Below are positions 51,951-60,280 of a stretch of 64,000 nucleotides of DNA, piece by piece. Source of the DNA: Ornithinimicrobium sp. F0845. GTDB taxonomy: Bacteria; Actinomycetota; Actinomycetes; Actinomycetales; Dermatophilaceae. The stretch lies in NCBI RefSeq assembly GCF_023015765.1, contig NZ_JALKAL010000004.1:248001-312000 (forward strand). The letters run 5' to 3'. Each line of letters starts with the position of its first letter. Position 1 is the first letter of the stretch. The position numbers and the translations under genes are program-made. The notes beneath the pieces are model-generated. The model saw nothing but the letters and a program-made list of their open reading frames with translations, had not been told where the DNA came from and did no database searches.

Positions 51951-54900
51951 GGACCATTCCCGCCGAGGCGACCGACCAGCCCGCGGACACCGCCCAGCCC
52001 GCCGGCACCGACCAGCCCGCCGGCACCGACCAGGCCGGCCCCACGACATACTCCCCCTGGGGTGCCCGGCTCCTGCTGGGCTGCCTGGCGCTAACCGCCC
52101 TGATGTTCCGCCAGGACCAGGGCCTCGTGGTGCCGGACACCAAGCTCGACCTGACCGCCGACCCGCTCGGCTTCCTCGGCCGCGCCCTGCACCTGTGGGA
52201 CCCGCACGGCTTCCTCGGGCAGCTGCAGAACCAGGCCTACGGCTACCTGCTCCCCGTCGGGCCCTTCCACGCCGTGCTCGTCGAGCTGGGCCTGCCCGGG
52301 TGGGTGGTGCAACGGCTGTGGTGGTCGGTGGTCCTCTGCGTGGCCTTCCTGGGCGTCTGGCGCCTGGCCCGCGCCCTGGGCATGGGCTCTCCGTGGGCGG
52401 CCTACGTCGCGGCCTTCGCCTACGCCCTGACCCCGCGGATGCTCAGCGAGGTGACCATCACCTCGGTCGAGGTGTGGCCGATGGCGATGGCGCCGTGGGT
52501 GCTGCTGCCGCTGGTCAGCCGGGCGCCGCTGAGCTGGTGGGGTCGCATCTGGCGGTCTGCGCTGGCGGTGGCCCTGGTCGGCGGCGTCAACGCGGTCGCG
52601 ACCGGTGCGGTCCTGGTGCTGCCGACCCTGTGGTTCCTGACGCGGCGGTGGACCCGCGAGACCGTCGTGGCGGGCCTCGGCTGGCTCGCAGCGGTCGTGG
52701 TGGCGATGGGCTGGTGGCTGGTCCCGCTGCTCGTCATGGGCCGGCACAGCCCGCCGTTCCTGGACTGGATCGAGTCCGCCGCCGTCACCACCATGGTGGC
52801 CGCGCCGAGCGAGGCGCTGCGGGGCACCAGCCACTGGCTGATGTACCTGGTCACCGCGAGCGGCGCCACGTGGCCCGGCGGACGGCAGTATGTCGAGGCG
52901 AGCCTCCTCGTCGCCGGCACCGTGCTCATCGCCCTGCTCGGGCTGGTCGCGCTCACCCGGGCGCGCACGCCGCACCGGCTGTTCCTGGCGGTGGGCCTGG
53001 GCACCGGGCTGGTGCTGGTGGGCGCCGGGCACACCGGTCCGCTCGCGGGCGTGCTGGCCGAGCCGGTGCAGGCCCTGCTCGACGGACCGCTGGCCGCGCT
53101 GCGCAACACGCACAAGTTCGAGCTCGTGGTCCGGCTGCCCCTGGTGCTCCTCCTGGCCAGCGCCCTGACCGAGCTGGCCCGGTGGGGGCGCGAGCGCGGG
53201 GTCCACCGGCACCTGGTCCCGTTCGTCTCCGCCTGCCTGGTCGTCGTCGTGGCCGCGCCGGCGCTGGCCGCCACCCTCCCGCGGGCGGGGGGCTACCAGG
53301 AGATCGCGCCCCACTGGGTCGAGGCCGCCGACTGGCTGGACGGCCAGCCCGGTGCCGGCACGGTGCTGGTCGTCCCGGCGGCACCCTTCGCCGAGCACAC
53401 CTGGGGCGCCACCCGCGACGAGCCGCTGCGGGCGCTGATGGACCGGCCGTTCGCGGTCCGCGACGCGGTGCCCCTCGGCGGTGCCGGGTCCACCCGCTGG
53501 CTCGATGAGATCCAGCGGCGGATCGGCTCCGGAGACGGGGGCGTGGACCTGGCGGCCTCCCTGGCCCGGGGCGGGGTCGGCTGGGTCGTGGTCCGGAACG
53601 ACCTCGCGCTCACGGCCCACGAGACCCCGCAGGTCGCCGCGCACCAGGCCCTGGCCGGCTCTGGCCTGGAGCGGGTCGCCGAGTTCGGGCCGCCGGTCGG
53701 CCCGGTCGGGGAGTCCGACAGCCACACGGTGCGCCAGCGCACCGTCGTGCCGACGCCGTCCGTCCAGGTGTACGCCGTGCCGGACCCGACCGTCGCCCGG
53801 CTGGCCCCGCTCTCGGAGACGATGCTGCTGACCGGTGGCCCGGAGGACGTCCCGGGCCTGGTCCGGTTCGCCCCGGCATACCTCCTCGCGGACGCGGCGA
53901 GCCACCTGGCCGACGCGCTCCCGGACGCGGTGACCGGCGGCACGGTCGTCAGCGACGGCTATCGCCGGCGGGCGGTCAGCTTCGGGCAGGCCGCGGACAA
54001 TCTCTCCGGCATGATGACCGCGACCGCCGAGCCGCCCGCGCGGCGGGTCAACGACTACCTGCTGCCGGGGATCGGCGACCCTGCCGTGCTGACCTGGCCG
54101 GACCCGGTCGCCGGGGTCACGGCCTCCTCCTCCGCCTCGGACGCGGACGCGGTGGCCCGCCGGGGCGCCGGCTACGACCCGTGGCGCGCGATCGACGGCG
54201 ACGACTCGACGACCTGGCTCACCGGCGCTCTCGGCTCGCCGGAGGACCAGTGGTGGCAGATCGACTTCACCCGGCCGCAGGACCTGGGCCGGACCCTGTC
54301 CATCCGGGTGGGAGCCTCGGCCTTCTTTGCTCCCGTCCAGTCGTGGCGGGTGGTGACCGACGCCGGCAGCGAGACGACCGTGGTCGACCCCGACGTCCTG
54401 GACCAGGAGCTGCTGCTGCCGGAGGGGCCCACCCGGAGCCTGCGACTGGAGGTCGCCTCGGTGCCCGACGACACGCTCGCCGGCGCTGCCCTCGCCGAGG
54501 TGTCGCTGCCGGGCCTCACGCCGGTCGCGCCGGATCTCGCGGTGCGCCCTGTCGAGGGGACCGTCGACGTGGTGTCGCTCCGCACGCAGCAGGTCGGTCG
54601 CTCGGCGTGTCTGATGCTGGGCCAGCGGCCGCTGTGCGCGGGCCTCCAGGCGGCACCGATGGAAGAGCCTGCGGGCCTGCACCGCACCCTCGCGCTCGAC
54701 GTCGGCGGCCCGTATGCCGTGAGCGGCCAGGTGATGCCGGTCGACGGCGAGGCCCTCGAGGAGCTGCTCCGCGTGCCCGGGCAGGTCACGGTCCAGGCGT
54801 CCTCCCGGGACGTGTTCGCGGCCTACGGGCGGCCGGACACCGTGGTCGACGGTGACGAGGGGACCGGCTGGGTGGCCGGGCCGCTGGACCAGGAGCCGAC

Positions 54901-56221
54901 GCTGACCCTGGAGCTCCCGCAGGAGCGCGCGCTGACCGGCCTGCGGCTGACCAGCGACTACTTCCTGCCCGCCAGCCGCCCCTCGGAGATCAGCGTCAGC
55001 CTGGATGGCGCGGAGCCGCTGGACCTGGTGCTCGACGGCGCGGGAGAGGTCTCCTGGCCGGAGACGTCGGCCCGCGAGGTCGAGGTCACCTTCGGTGCCT
55101 CGTTCACGGTGACCACCTCCGACCCGTCCCTGCCCGGCGTGGTGCGGGGCCTCCCGGTGGGCGTCAGCGAGCTGACCCTGCTCGGGGCCGAGGATCTGCC
55201 GGTGCCGGACCCCGACCGGGTGCCGGACCCCGACCGCGCGCTGGACCCCGACCGGGTGCCGGACCCCGACCGAGTGCTGGACCTGCCGTGCGGCTCCGGG
55301 CCGGAGGTCGTCGTCGACGGCATCGCGGTGCAGACCCGGGTCAGCGGGACGGCCCGCCAGGTGCTAGAGCGGGACCGGCTCGACTGGGTGCCCTGCGACG
55401 GTGAGGACACTGTGGCGCTGACCGCGGGCACGCAGCGGATCAGTGCGTCGACGACCGAGCACTGGGTGCCGGTCGACCTGACCCTGGTGCGCGATGACAG
55501 TCCCCTCACGCGCGATGGCGGTCCCCCCACGCGCGATGGCGGTCCCCGCGCGCGCGATGACAGTCCTGCCGCGGCGGGCGGGACGGGCGCCGCGCTCGAG
55601 CTGACCCGCCCCTCGCCCGCGTCGCTGGAGGTCACCGTCCCGGCCCGCGCGGAGGACTCCCTGGTCGTCATCGCCCAGAACGCCGGTGCCGGCTGGTCGG
55701 CCGACCTGATCACCGACGGAGGGACCCGCACCCCGCTGGAGCCGCTCGTCATCGACGGCTGGCAGCAGGGTTTCGTCGTCCCGGCCGGTGAGGCCGGCGT
55801 GCTGGAGGCCGCGTTCGGACCGGACCGTCCCTACCGGCTGGGCCTCGGCCTGGGTCTGCTCGCACTGGGCGGCCTGCTCGCGGCCGGGCTGTGGTGGCGA
55901 CCCGGACGGTCGGTGCACCCGGCCCTGGCGGCCCGGCCGAACCGCGCGGAGCGGTGGGGTCTGGTCGGTCTCCTCGCGGTGCTCTTCGCCGGTCTCTGGG
56001 GGCTGGGTCTGGCCGTCGTCGCCGCGGCAGCGGTCCGGCTCGCCGGCCGCCGGGCGACCACCGGCGTGACGATGCTGCTGGGCGTGGCGGGAGCCGCCCT
56101 GCTCGCGTGGTCCGGCCCGGAGCCGCAGGGGAGCGGCGTCGCGGACGTGCTGCCCCAGATGCTGATCCTGCTGACGGTCCTCATGGCGCTCGGCGCCGCC
56201 GCGGATCAGCGCCGACCGTAG
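51947..56221 (+). CDS. DUF3367 arabinofuranosyltransferase-like giant membrane protein
   Basis: A 1424-residue protein with a GTG start overlapping the methyltransferase stop. The first loop VPDTKLDLTADPLGFLGRALHLWDPHGFLG with QNQAYGYLLPVGPF is the signature of AftD-like GT-C proteins, which add arabinofuranose residues from a polyprenyl donor outside the membrane. About twelve transmembrane helices are followed by long extracytoplasmic domains with discoidin-like segments (YDPWRAIDGDDSTTWLTG) and, at the end, several helices. Two in-frame minisatellites lie near the C-terminal third. A true arabinan is not implied; other pentoses or hexoses are possible. Confidence 0.88.
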   Translation: MRTIPAEATDQPADTAQPAGTDQPAGTDQAGPTTYSPWGARLLLGCLALTALMFRQDQGLVVPDTKLDLTADPLGFLGRALHLWDPHGFLGQLQNQAYGYLLPVGPFHAVLVELGLPGWVVQRLWWSVVLCVAFLGVWRLARALGMGSPWAAYVAAFAYALTPRMLSEVTITSVEVWPMAMAPWVLLPLVSRAPLSWWGRIWRSALAVALVGGVNAVATGAVLVLPTLWFLTRRWTRETVVAGLGWLAAVVVAMGWWLVPLLVMGRHSPPFLDWIESAAVTTMVAAPSEALRGTSHWLMYLVTASGATWPGGRQYVEASLLVAGTVLIALLGLVALTRARTPHRLFLAVGLGTGLVLVGAGHTGPLAGVLAEPVQALLDGPLAALRNTHKFELVVRLPLVLLLASALTELARWGRERGVHRHLVPFVSACLVVVVAAPALAATLPRAGGYQEIAPHWVEAADWLDGQPGAGTVLVVPAAPFAEHTWGATRDEPLRALMDRPFAVRDAVPLGGAGSTRWLDEIQRRIGSGDGGVDLAASLARGGVGWVVVRNDLALTAHETPQVAAHQALAGSGLERVAEFGPPVGPVGESDSHTVRQRTVVPTPSVQVYAVPDPTVARLAPLSETMLLTGGPEDVPGLVRFAPAYLLADAASHLADALPDAVTGGTVVSDGYRRRAVSFGQAADNLSGMMTATAEPPARRVNDYLLPGIGDPAVLTWPDPVAGVTASSSASDADAVARRGAGYDPWRAIDGDDSTTWLTGALGSPEDQWWQIDFTRPQDLGRTLSIRVGASAFFAPVQSWRVVTDAGSETTVVDPDVLDQELLLPEGPTRSLRLEVASVPDDTLAGAALAEVSLPGLTPVAPDLAVRPVEGTVDVVSLRTQQVGRSACLMLGQRPLCAGLQAAPMEEPAGLHRTLALDVGGPYAVSGQVMPVDGEALEELLRVPGQVTVQASSRDVFAAYGRPDTVVDGDEGTGWVAGPLDQEPTLTLELPQERALTGLRLTSDYFLPASRPSEISVSLDGAEPLDLVLDGAGEVSWPETSAREVEVTFGASFTVTTSDPSLPGVVRGLPVGVSELTLLGAEDLPVPDPDRVPDPDRALDPDRVPDPDRVLDLPCGSGPEVVVDGIAVQTRVSGTARQVLERDRLDWVPCDGEDTVALTAGTQRISASTTEHWVPVDLTLVRDDSPLTRDGGPPTRDGGPRARDDSPAAAGGTGAALELTRPSPASLEVTVPARAEDSLVVIAQNAGAGWSADLITDGGTRTPLEPLVIDGWQQGFVVPAGEAGVLEAAFGPDRPYRLGLGLGLLALGGLLAAGLWWRPGRSVHPALAARPNRAERWGLVGLLAVLFAGLWGLGLAVVAAAAVRLAGRRATTGVTMLLGVAGAALLAWSGPEPQGSGVADVLPQMLILLTVLMALGAAADQRRP
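55202..55285 (+). repeat. 18-base coding minisatellite in the DUF3367 gene
   Basis: About four and a half copies of GTGCCGGACCCCGACCGG encode repeated VPDPDR. Copies differ at only a few third positions and the first codon, so the array is recent or homogenised. Confidence 0.85.
55490..55573 (+). repeat. 21-base coding minisatellite in the DUF3367 gene
   Basis: Four copies of CGCGATGACAGTCCCCTCAC plus G, with variants, encode RDDSPLT, RDGGPPT, RDGGPRA and RDDSPAA. It forms a flexible linker before the last folded segment. Confidence 0.85.
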
Positions 56222-57432
56222 ACGGTCCGGCCCCACTCCATGATCGGCCGCTCGATCCACCGGTAGCTCAGGGCCGCGACCGGGATCGTGACGACCAGCG
56301 TCGGCACCAACAGCCGCCAGAACCCGCCGGTGAAGTTCTCGTGACCCACCACGGGGCCCACCAGCTCCAGGATCAGCAGGTGGTAGGCGAAGATCCCGTA
56401 GGAGATGTCCCCGAACCACCGACCGACCCGTCCCCCGAGTGCCCGCGCGGCCGGTGCGTCCTCCCCGTCGCGCAGCGCCGCCACACACGGCAGCACCATG
56501 AGCAGCGCGAACACGGCATACGCGAGGTTCTTGAACGCGGCCTCCCCGGGGACCGCCGCCTCCAGCCCCCGGGACCCAGCGATCGGGGTCGAGGCGATGA
56601 CCAGGACCGCGAGCGCGCAGAGCCAGAGCGTGCCGGGGTGCCTGGCCAGGAAGTCGATCCGGCCGGTGGGGAGTATGCCGAGGCACCGGGCCTGCTGCCA
56701 GGTCACCAGCGCCATCCCGATGGCGAACCACCCGAGGTAGGCGGGGAGCCACTGGGGGGCCGTCGCGTGCCCGAGGGCGGTCACGACGCCGACCCAGACC
56801 GGGCTCAGCACCACCAGCAGGCCTAGGGCCACCAGGCTGCGTCGCACGAACGACAGCGGGTCGCGGGCGGTGCGGACGAGCAGCCACGCCAGCAGGGGCA
56901 GCGCCACGTAGAACGCGCCCTCGACGGCCAGGCTCCACATCTGGGTCAGCCCGAGCACCCAGCTGTCCGGCCAGTAGATGTGGATCAGCAGCATGTGCCG
57001 CAGGTAGACGCCGGTCGGGGTGCCGTGGTCGAACAGGACCCAGACCGCGGCGACGGCCAGCCAGAGCACCGGCAGGATGCGCAGCGCCCGCCGCCAGAGG
57101 TACCCACGCAGGTCGGGCACGGGCGCGCCGGTGAGCCGTGCCACGGCATACGGCCGGTAGAGCAGGAAGCCGGAGATCACGAAGAACAGCGCCACACCCG
57201 CGTCGAACCGGGCGAGCAGCCCGCCGAACGGCTCGGTGAAGCTCGTCGCCGTGTGGGCCGAGACATGGGTGATGACCACCATGAGGGCGCCGACGGCGCG
57301 CAGTCCGTCCAGCGGGCTGAACCTGCGACGCAGGAGAGCCCGGGTGCCGTATGCCGAGGTGCTGGCGCCCGCCGACCCGTCGGCGGAGTCCGGGGCGCCG
57401 ACGGTGTCTGGTTCACGGGCGGGTGCGGTCAT
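56206..57432 (-). CDS. Acyltransferase 3 (OafA/YrhL-like)
   Basis: A 408-residue protein with ten to eleven transmembrane helices. The family hallmarks are LDGLRAVGALMVVITHVSAH, which includes the catalytic His, the RRALRILPVLWLA loop, and MWSLAVEGAFYVALPL. It acetylates or acylates sugar residues of surface glycans. Its 3' end overlaps the DUF3367 gene by 16 bases, convergently, and it diverges from the DUF3068 gene. Confidence 0.93.
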   Translation of the reverse strand: MTAPAREPDTVGAPDSADGSAGASTSAYGTRALLRRRFSPLDGLRAVGALMVVITHVSAHTATSFTEPFGGLLARFDAGVALFFVISGFLLYRPYAVARLTGAPVPDLRGYLWRRALRILPVLWLAVAAVWVLFDHGTPTGVYLRHMLLIHIYWPDSWVLGLTQMWSLAVEGAFYVALPLLAWLLVRTARDPLSFVRRSLVALGLLVVLSPVWVGVVTALGHATAPQWLPAYLGWFAIGMALVTWQQARCLGILPTGRIDFLARHPGTLWLCALAVLVIASTPIAGSRGLEAAVPGEAAFKNLAYAVFALLMVLPCVAALRDGEDAPAARALGGRVGRWFGDISYGIFAYHLLILELVGPVVGHENFTGGFWRLLVPTLVVTIPVAALSYRWIERPIMEWGRTVYGRR

Positions 57433-57490
57433 GTCGCGCCGACTCTACGACACCCCGACGTCGCTGTCGCCGATATCTGTCCCGCGAGAT

Positions 57491-57502
57491 TACCCGCTGG
57501 TA
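57491..57502. promoter_or_regulatory. TACC-N4-GGTA palindrome, copy 3
   Basis: TACC and GGTA around CGCT, within ATTACCCGCTGGTAGG. It ends 35 bases before the start of the DUF3068 gene at 57538. TAGGCT just after it could be a -10 box. Confidence 0.5.
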
Positions 57503-57537
57503 GGCTCCGCGTCAGTCCTGTCGGCAAAGGAGCCCCG

Positions 57538-58680
57538 ATGCGCCGCACCCTCGGTATTGTCAGCCTGATCCTCGGCGCGTTCGCGCTGCTGCTCGGCCTG
57601 CTGGCCAAGCCCGTGATCTATCCCAGCCTGACCAAGGTGGCCCTGGACCAGGATTCCACCTCGATCTCGCGCGGCGAGAACATGCAGGCCCTGAAGGTCT
57701 CGGCCGAGGGCGTGGAGAAGCTGGACGGGGTCACCCTGCTGTCGACCCGGCGGGTCGTGGGCATCCCGGGCCTGGCCGAGGGCAACAACGCCTTCTGGCA
57801 GACGACCGTCCGGTCCGAGGTCGAGGACGGCCCGCTGCTGACCCTCTCGGACGAGGGCGTCTCGTTCGACCGGACCACGGCCCTGGCCACCAACTGCTGC
57901 GGTGACTACATCGCGGTCGGCGACGCGGAGGCCCCGGAGGAGGAGGCGGAGCGCGAGGCCATCCAGCACGACGGGCTCTTCTTCAAGTTCCCGTTCGACA
58001 CCCAGCAGGAGGACTACCCCTACTGGGACGGGTCGCTCGGCCGGGCCGTGACCGCCGAGTTCCAGGGCGAGGAGACGATCGAGGGCGTCAGCGCCTACAA
58101 GTTCGTCATGATGATGGGTCCGGAGGAGGTGTCCGAGAGCCAGGGGCTGCCGGGCGCCCTGTTCGGCACCGACGAGCCGGTGGAGGCCGCCCGCATCTAC
58201 GAGAACACCCGCACCGTCTGGGTCGAGCCGAACACCGGGGTGATCCTCAAGGGCCTGGAGGAGCAGAACGTCCACTTCGCCCCGCGCGACACGAGCCTGC
58301 CGACCGTCCCGATCACGGTCGGCACCATCGGCTACACCGATGAGACGGTCGCGGCGAACGCCGACGAGTTCGGGTCCTCCGGCTCGATGCTGGCGCTCAT
58401 CCGTGACCGGCTGACCTGGATCGGGCTCGTGGCCGGCCTGGCGCTCCTGGCGCTCGGCGCCTTCCTCACCCTCGGCGGCTCCCGCTCGCCCCGTGCGGCC
58501 GGTGGCTACGAGGACGGTTATGAGGACGGCTACGGCGAGGTTGATGACGACGAGGCTGGCTACAGCGAGGCTGGCTACGACCGGGAGGACGACAGCGGCT
58601 ACGACACCGCGGCGCACGATGGCGAGGGTGACAGCGAGCTGCTCACCCGTCGGATGCACCGCGAGCGCGACTCCCGCTGA
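57538..58680 (+). CDS. DUF3068 (PorA-like) membrane protein
   Basis: A 380-residue protein with AAAGGAG upstream of the ATG. One helix at each end (IVSLILGAFALLLGLLA and WIGLVAGLALLALGAFLTL) flanks a large extracytoplasmic domain with NCCGDY and WVEPNTGVILKG, the DUF3068 pattern. The cytoplasmic tail is acidic and contains repeated YEDGYEDGYGE-type segments. Members occur next to envelope-glycan genes in Actinobacteria. Function unknown. Confidence 0.88.
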   Translation: MRRTLGIVSLILGAFALLLGLLAKPVIYPSLTKVALDQDSTSISRGENMQALKVSAEGVEKLDGVTLLSTRRVVGIPGLAEGNNAFWQTTVRSEVEDGPLLTLSDEGVSFDRTTALATNCCGDYIAVGDAEAPEEEAEREAIQHDGLFFKFPFDTQQEDYPYWDGSLGRAVTAEFQGEETIEGVSAYKFVMMMGPEEVSESQGLPGALFGTDEPVEAARIYENTRTVWVEPNTGVILKGLEEQNVHFAPRDTSLPTVPITVGTIGYTDETVAANADEFGSSGSMLALIRDRLTWIGLVAGLALLALGAFLTLGGSRSPRAAGGYEDGYEDGYGEVDDDEAGYSEAGYDREDDSGYDTAAHDGEGDSELLTRRMHRERDSR

Positions 58681-58683
58681 GGC

Positions 58684-60216
58684 TCAGCCGAGGAAGGCCC
58701 TGACCGTCTCGATCGTGTCGATCTCGGTGACCGGCTTGTCATCCCGGTAGCGCAGGACCCGGGCGAAGCGCAGGGCGACCCCACCGGGGTAGCGGGTCGA
58801 CCGCTGCACCCCGTCGTAGGCGATCTCGACGACCTGCTCCGGCCGGACGTGGACGACGTGGCCCTCGCGGTGGGTCTCCAGCCCCAGGAACCGCTGGGTC
58901 TGCCACTCCAGCATCTGGTCGGTCATGCCCTTGAACGTCTTGCCGAGCATCACCAGGTCACCGGTCTCGGCGTCGCGTGCCCCCAGGTGGATGTTGGACA
59001 GCCAGCCGCGGCGCCGACCGCTGCCCCACTCCACGCCCAGCACCACCAGGTCGAGGGTGTGCCGCGGCTTGACCTTGACCCAGCCCGCGCCGCGTCGCCC
59101 CGCGGCATACGGGGTGTCCAGCGCCTTGACGACCACGCCCTCGTGCCCCGCCGCGACCTGCTCTGCGAAGAAGGACCGCGCCACGTCGGGATCGTCGGTG
59201 ACGACCCGTGGCACCAGCAGGTGCGGCGCGAGGTCCGTCAGGACGGACCAGCGCTCCCGGGCCGGCTCGTCCACGAGGTCACGTCCGTCCACGTGCAGCA
59301 GGTCGAACAGGAAGGTCGTGAGGGGGACTCGGGTGCGCAGCGCCGCCGGGTCGGCGGTGCTGGCGGTGCGGGCGCCGGTGACCTGGAACGGCTGCGGCCG
59401 GCCGTCAGTGGCGAGGGCGATGACCTCGCCGTCGAGCGCGGCCCGCCGGGCCGGCAGGGCCCGGATCACCTCGACGACCTCGGGCATCCGGTCGCTGACC
59501 TCCTCCAGCGTCCGGGTGAACAGGCGCACGGTCCCCTCGTCGAGGTGCGCCTGCAGCCGGATGCCGTCGACCTTGGTCTCGACCGCGACGGGAACCGAAC
59601 CGTCCACGGCCTCGTCGATCTCGGGTGCCGACGCGGCGAGCATCGGTCGGAGCGGGCGACCGACCTCGAGCCCGATCCGCCGGAGGGCGGCGACCGCAGG
59701 GTCACCCGCGCCGGCGGACAGTGCGGCGTCCGCGACCGGTCCGGCGAAGCCGGCCAGCATCACCGCCCGACGCACCTCGGCCTCGGGCACCGCTGCCGCC
59801 TCCGCGATCGCCTTGAGCATGACGCCGTCACCGGCACCCTGGCGCAGCTCGCCGGTGATCAGCCCCACCAGCCAGCGCTGCTCCTCGGTCGTGGCCCGGC
59901 CGAACAGTGCGGCCAGCTCTGCGCCGCGGGTGGCCGCCGACCCGGTCCCGGCGATCGCGCTCAGCCTGCTCAGCCCCGCGTCGACCTCGAGCACGGTGAG
60001 GCTCGGTGTCTGCGCGGCAGCGGGGAGAGCCTGCAGACCGCGCCAGCCCACCCCGACCGTCCGCTGCGGCAGTCGCCCGGCGAGGTAGTCGGTGACCACC
60101 CCGACCTCATCGGGCGAGGCCTCCCGCAGCGTCTCCGCGAGCGCGGCCACCTTGGCCGTCCGGGACCTGGTCCCAGCGACCGCTGCCGATGTCTCGATCA
60201 CCCGCGCGAGCTGCAT
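58684..60216 (-). CDS. ligB: ATP-dependent DNA ligase (LigB-like)
   Basis: A 510-residue protein started at MQLARVIETSAAVAG (60216). The nucleotidylation motif ETKVDGIR carries the reactive Lys at about residue 215, DGEVIAL and VVVKALDTPYAAG are later nucleotidyltransferase motifs, and GWVKVKPRH closes the catalytic core. The C-terminal OB domain follows and the N-terminal DNA-binding domain has RQGAGDGVMLKAIAEA. A second, non-replicative ligase typical of Actinobacteria, probably for repair. Confidence 0.93.
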   Translation of the reverse strand: MQLARVIETSAAVAGTRSRTAKVAALAETLREASPDEVGVVTDYLAGRLPQRTVGVGWRGLQALPAAAQTPSLTVLEVDAGLSRLSAIAGTGSAATRGAELAALFGRATTEEQRWLVGLITGELRQGAGDGVMLKAIAEAAAVPEAEVRRAVMLAGFAGPVADAALSAGAGDPAVAALRRIGLEVGRPLRPMLAASAPEIDEAVDGSVPVAVETKVDGIRLQAHLDEGTVRLFTRTLEEVSDRMPEVVEVIRALPARRAALDGEVIALATDGRPQPFQVTGARTASTADPAALRTRVPLTTFLFDLLHVDGRDLVDEPARERWSVLTDLAPHLLVPRVVTDDPDVARSFFAEQVAAGHEGVVVKALDTPYAAGRRGAGWVKVKPRHTLDLVVLGVEWGSGRRRGWLSNIHLGARDAETGDLVMLGKTFKGMTDQMLEWQTQRFLGLETHREGHVVHVRPEQVVEIAYDGVQRSTRYPGGVALRFARVLRYRDDKPVTEIDTIETVRAFLG

Positions 60217-60280
60217 ACTGACAGCATCCACCCGGCCACCGACAGACGGCACCTCCGATGCACCCCGACCTAGCCCGGAG

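Noticed and set aside
52091-54682. A long antisense open frame opposite the DUF3367 gene
   Set aside because: Arg, Gly and Gln-rich shadow with no domain; the plus strand has clear AftD-like signatures.
57354-57480. Divergent promoter pair between the acyltransferase and DUF3068 genes
   Set aside because: No convincing -35/-10 pair was seen apart from the palindrome already listed.
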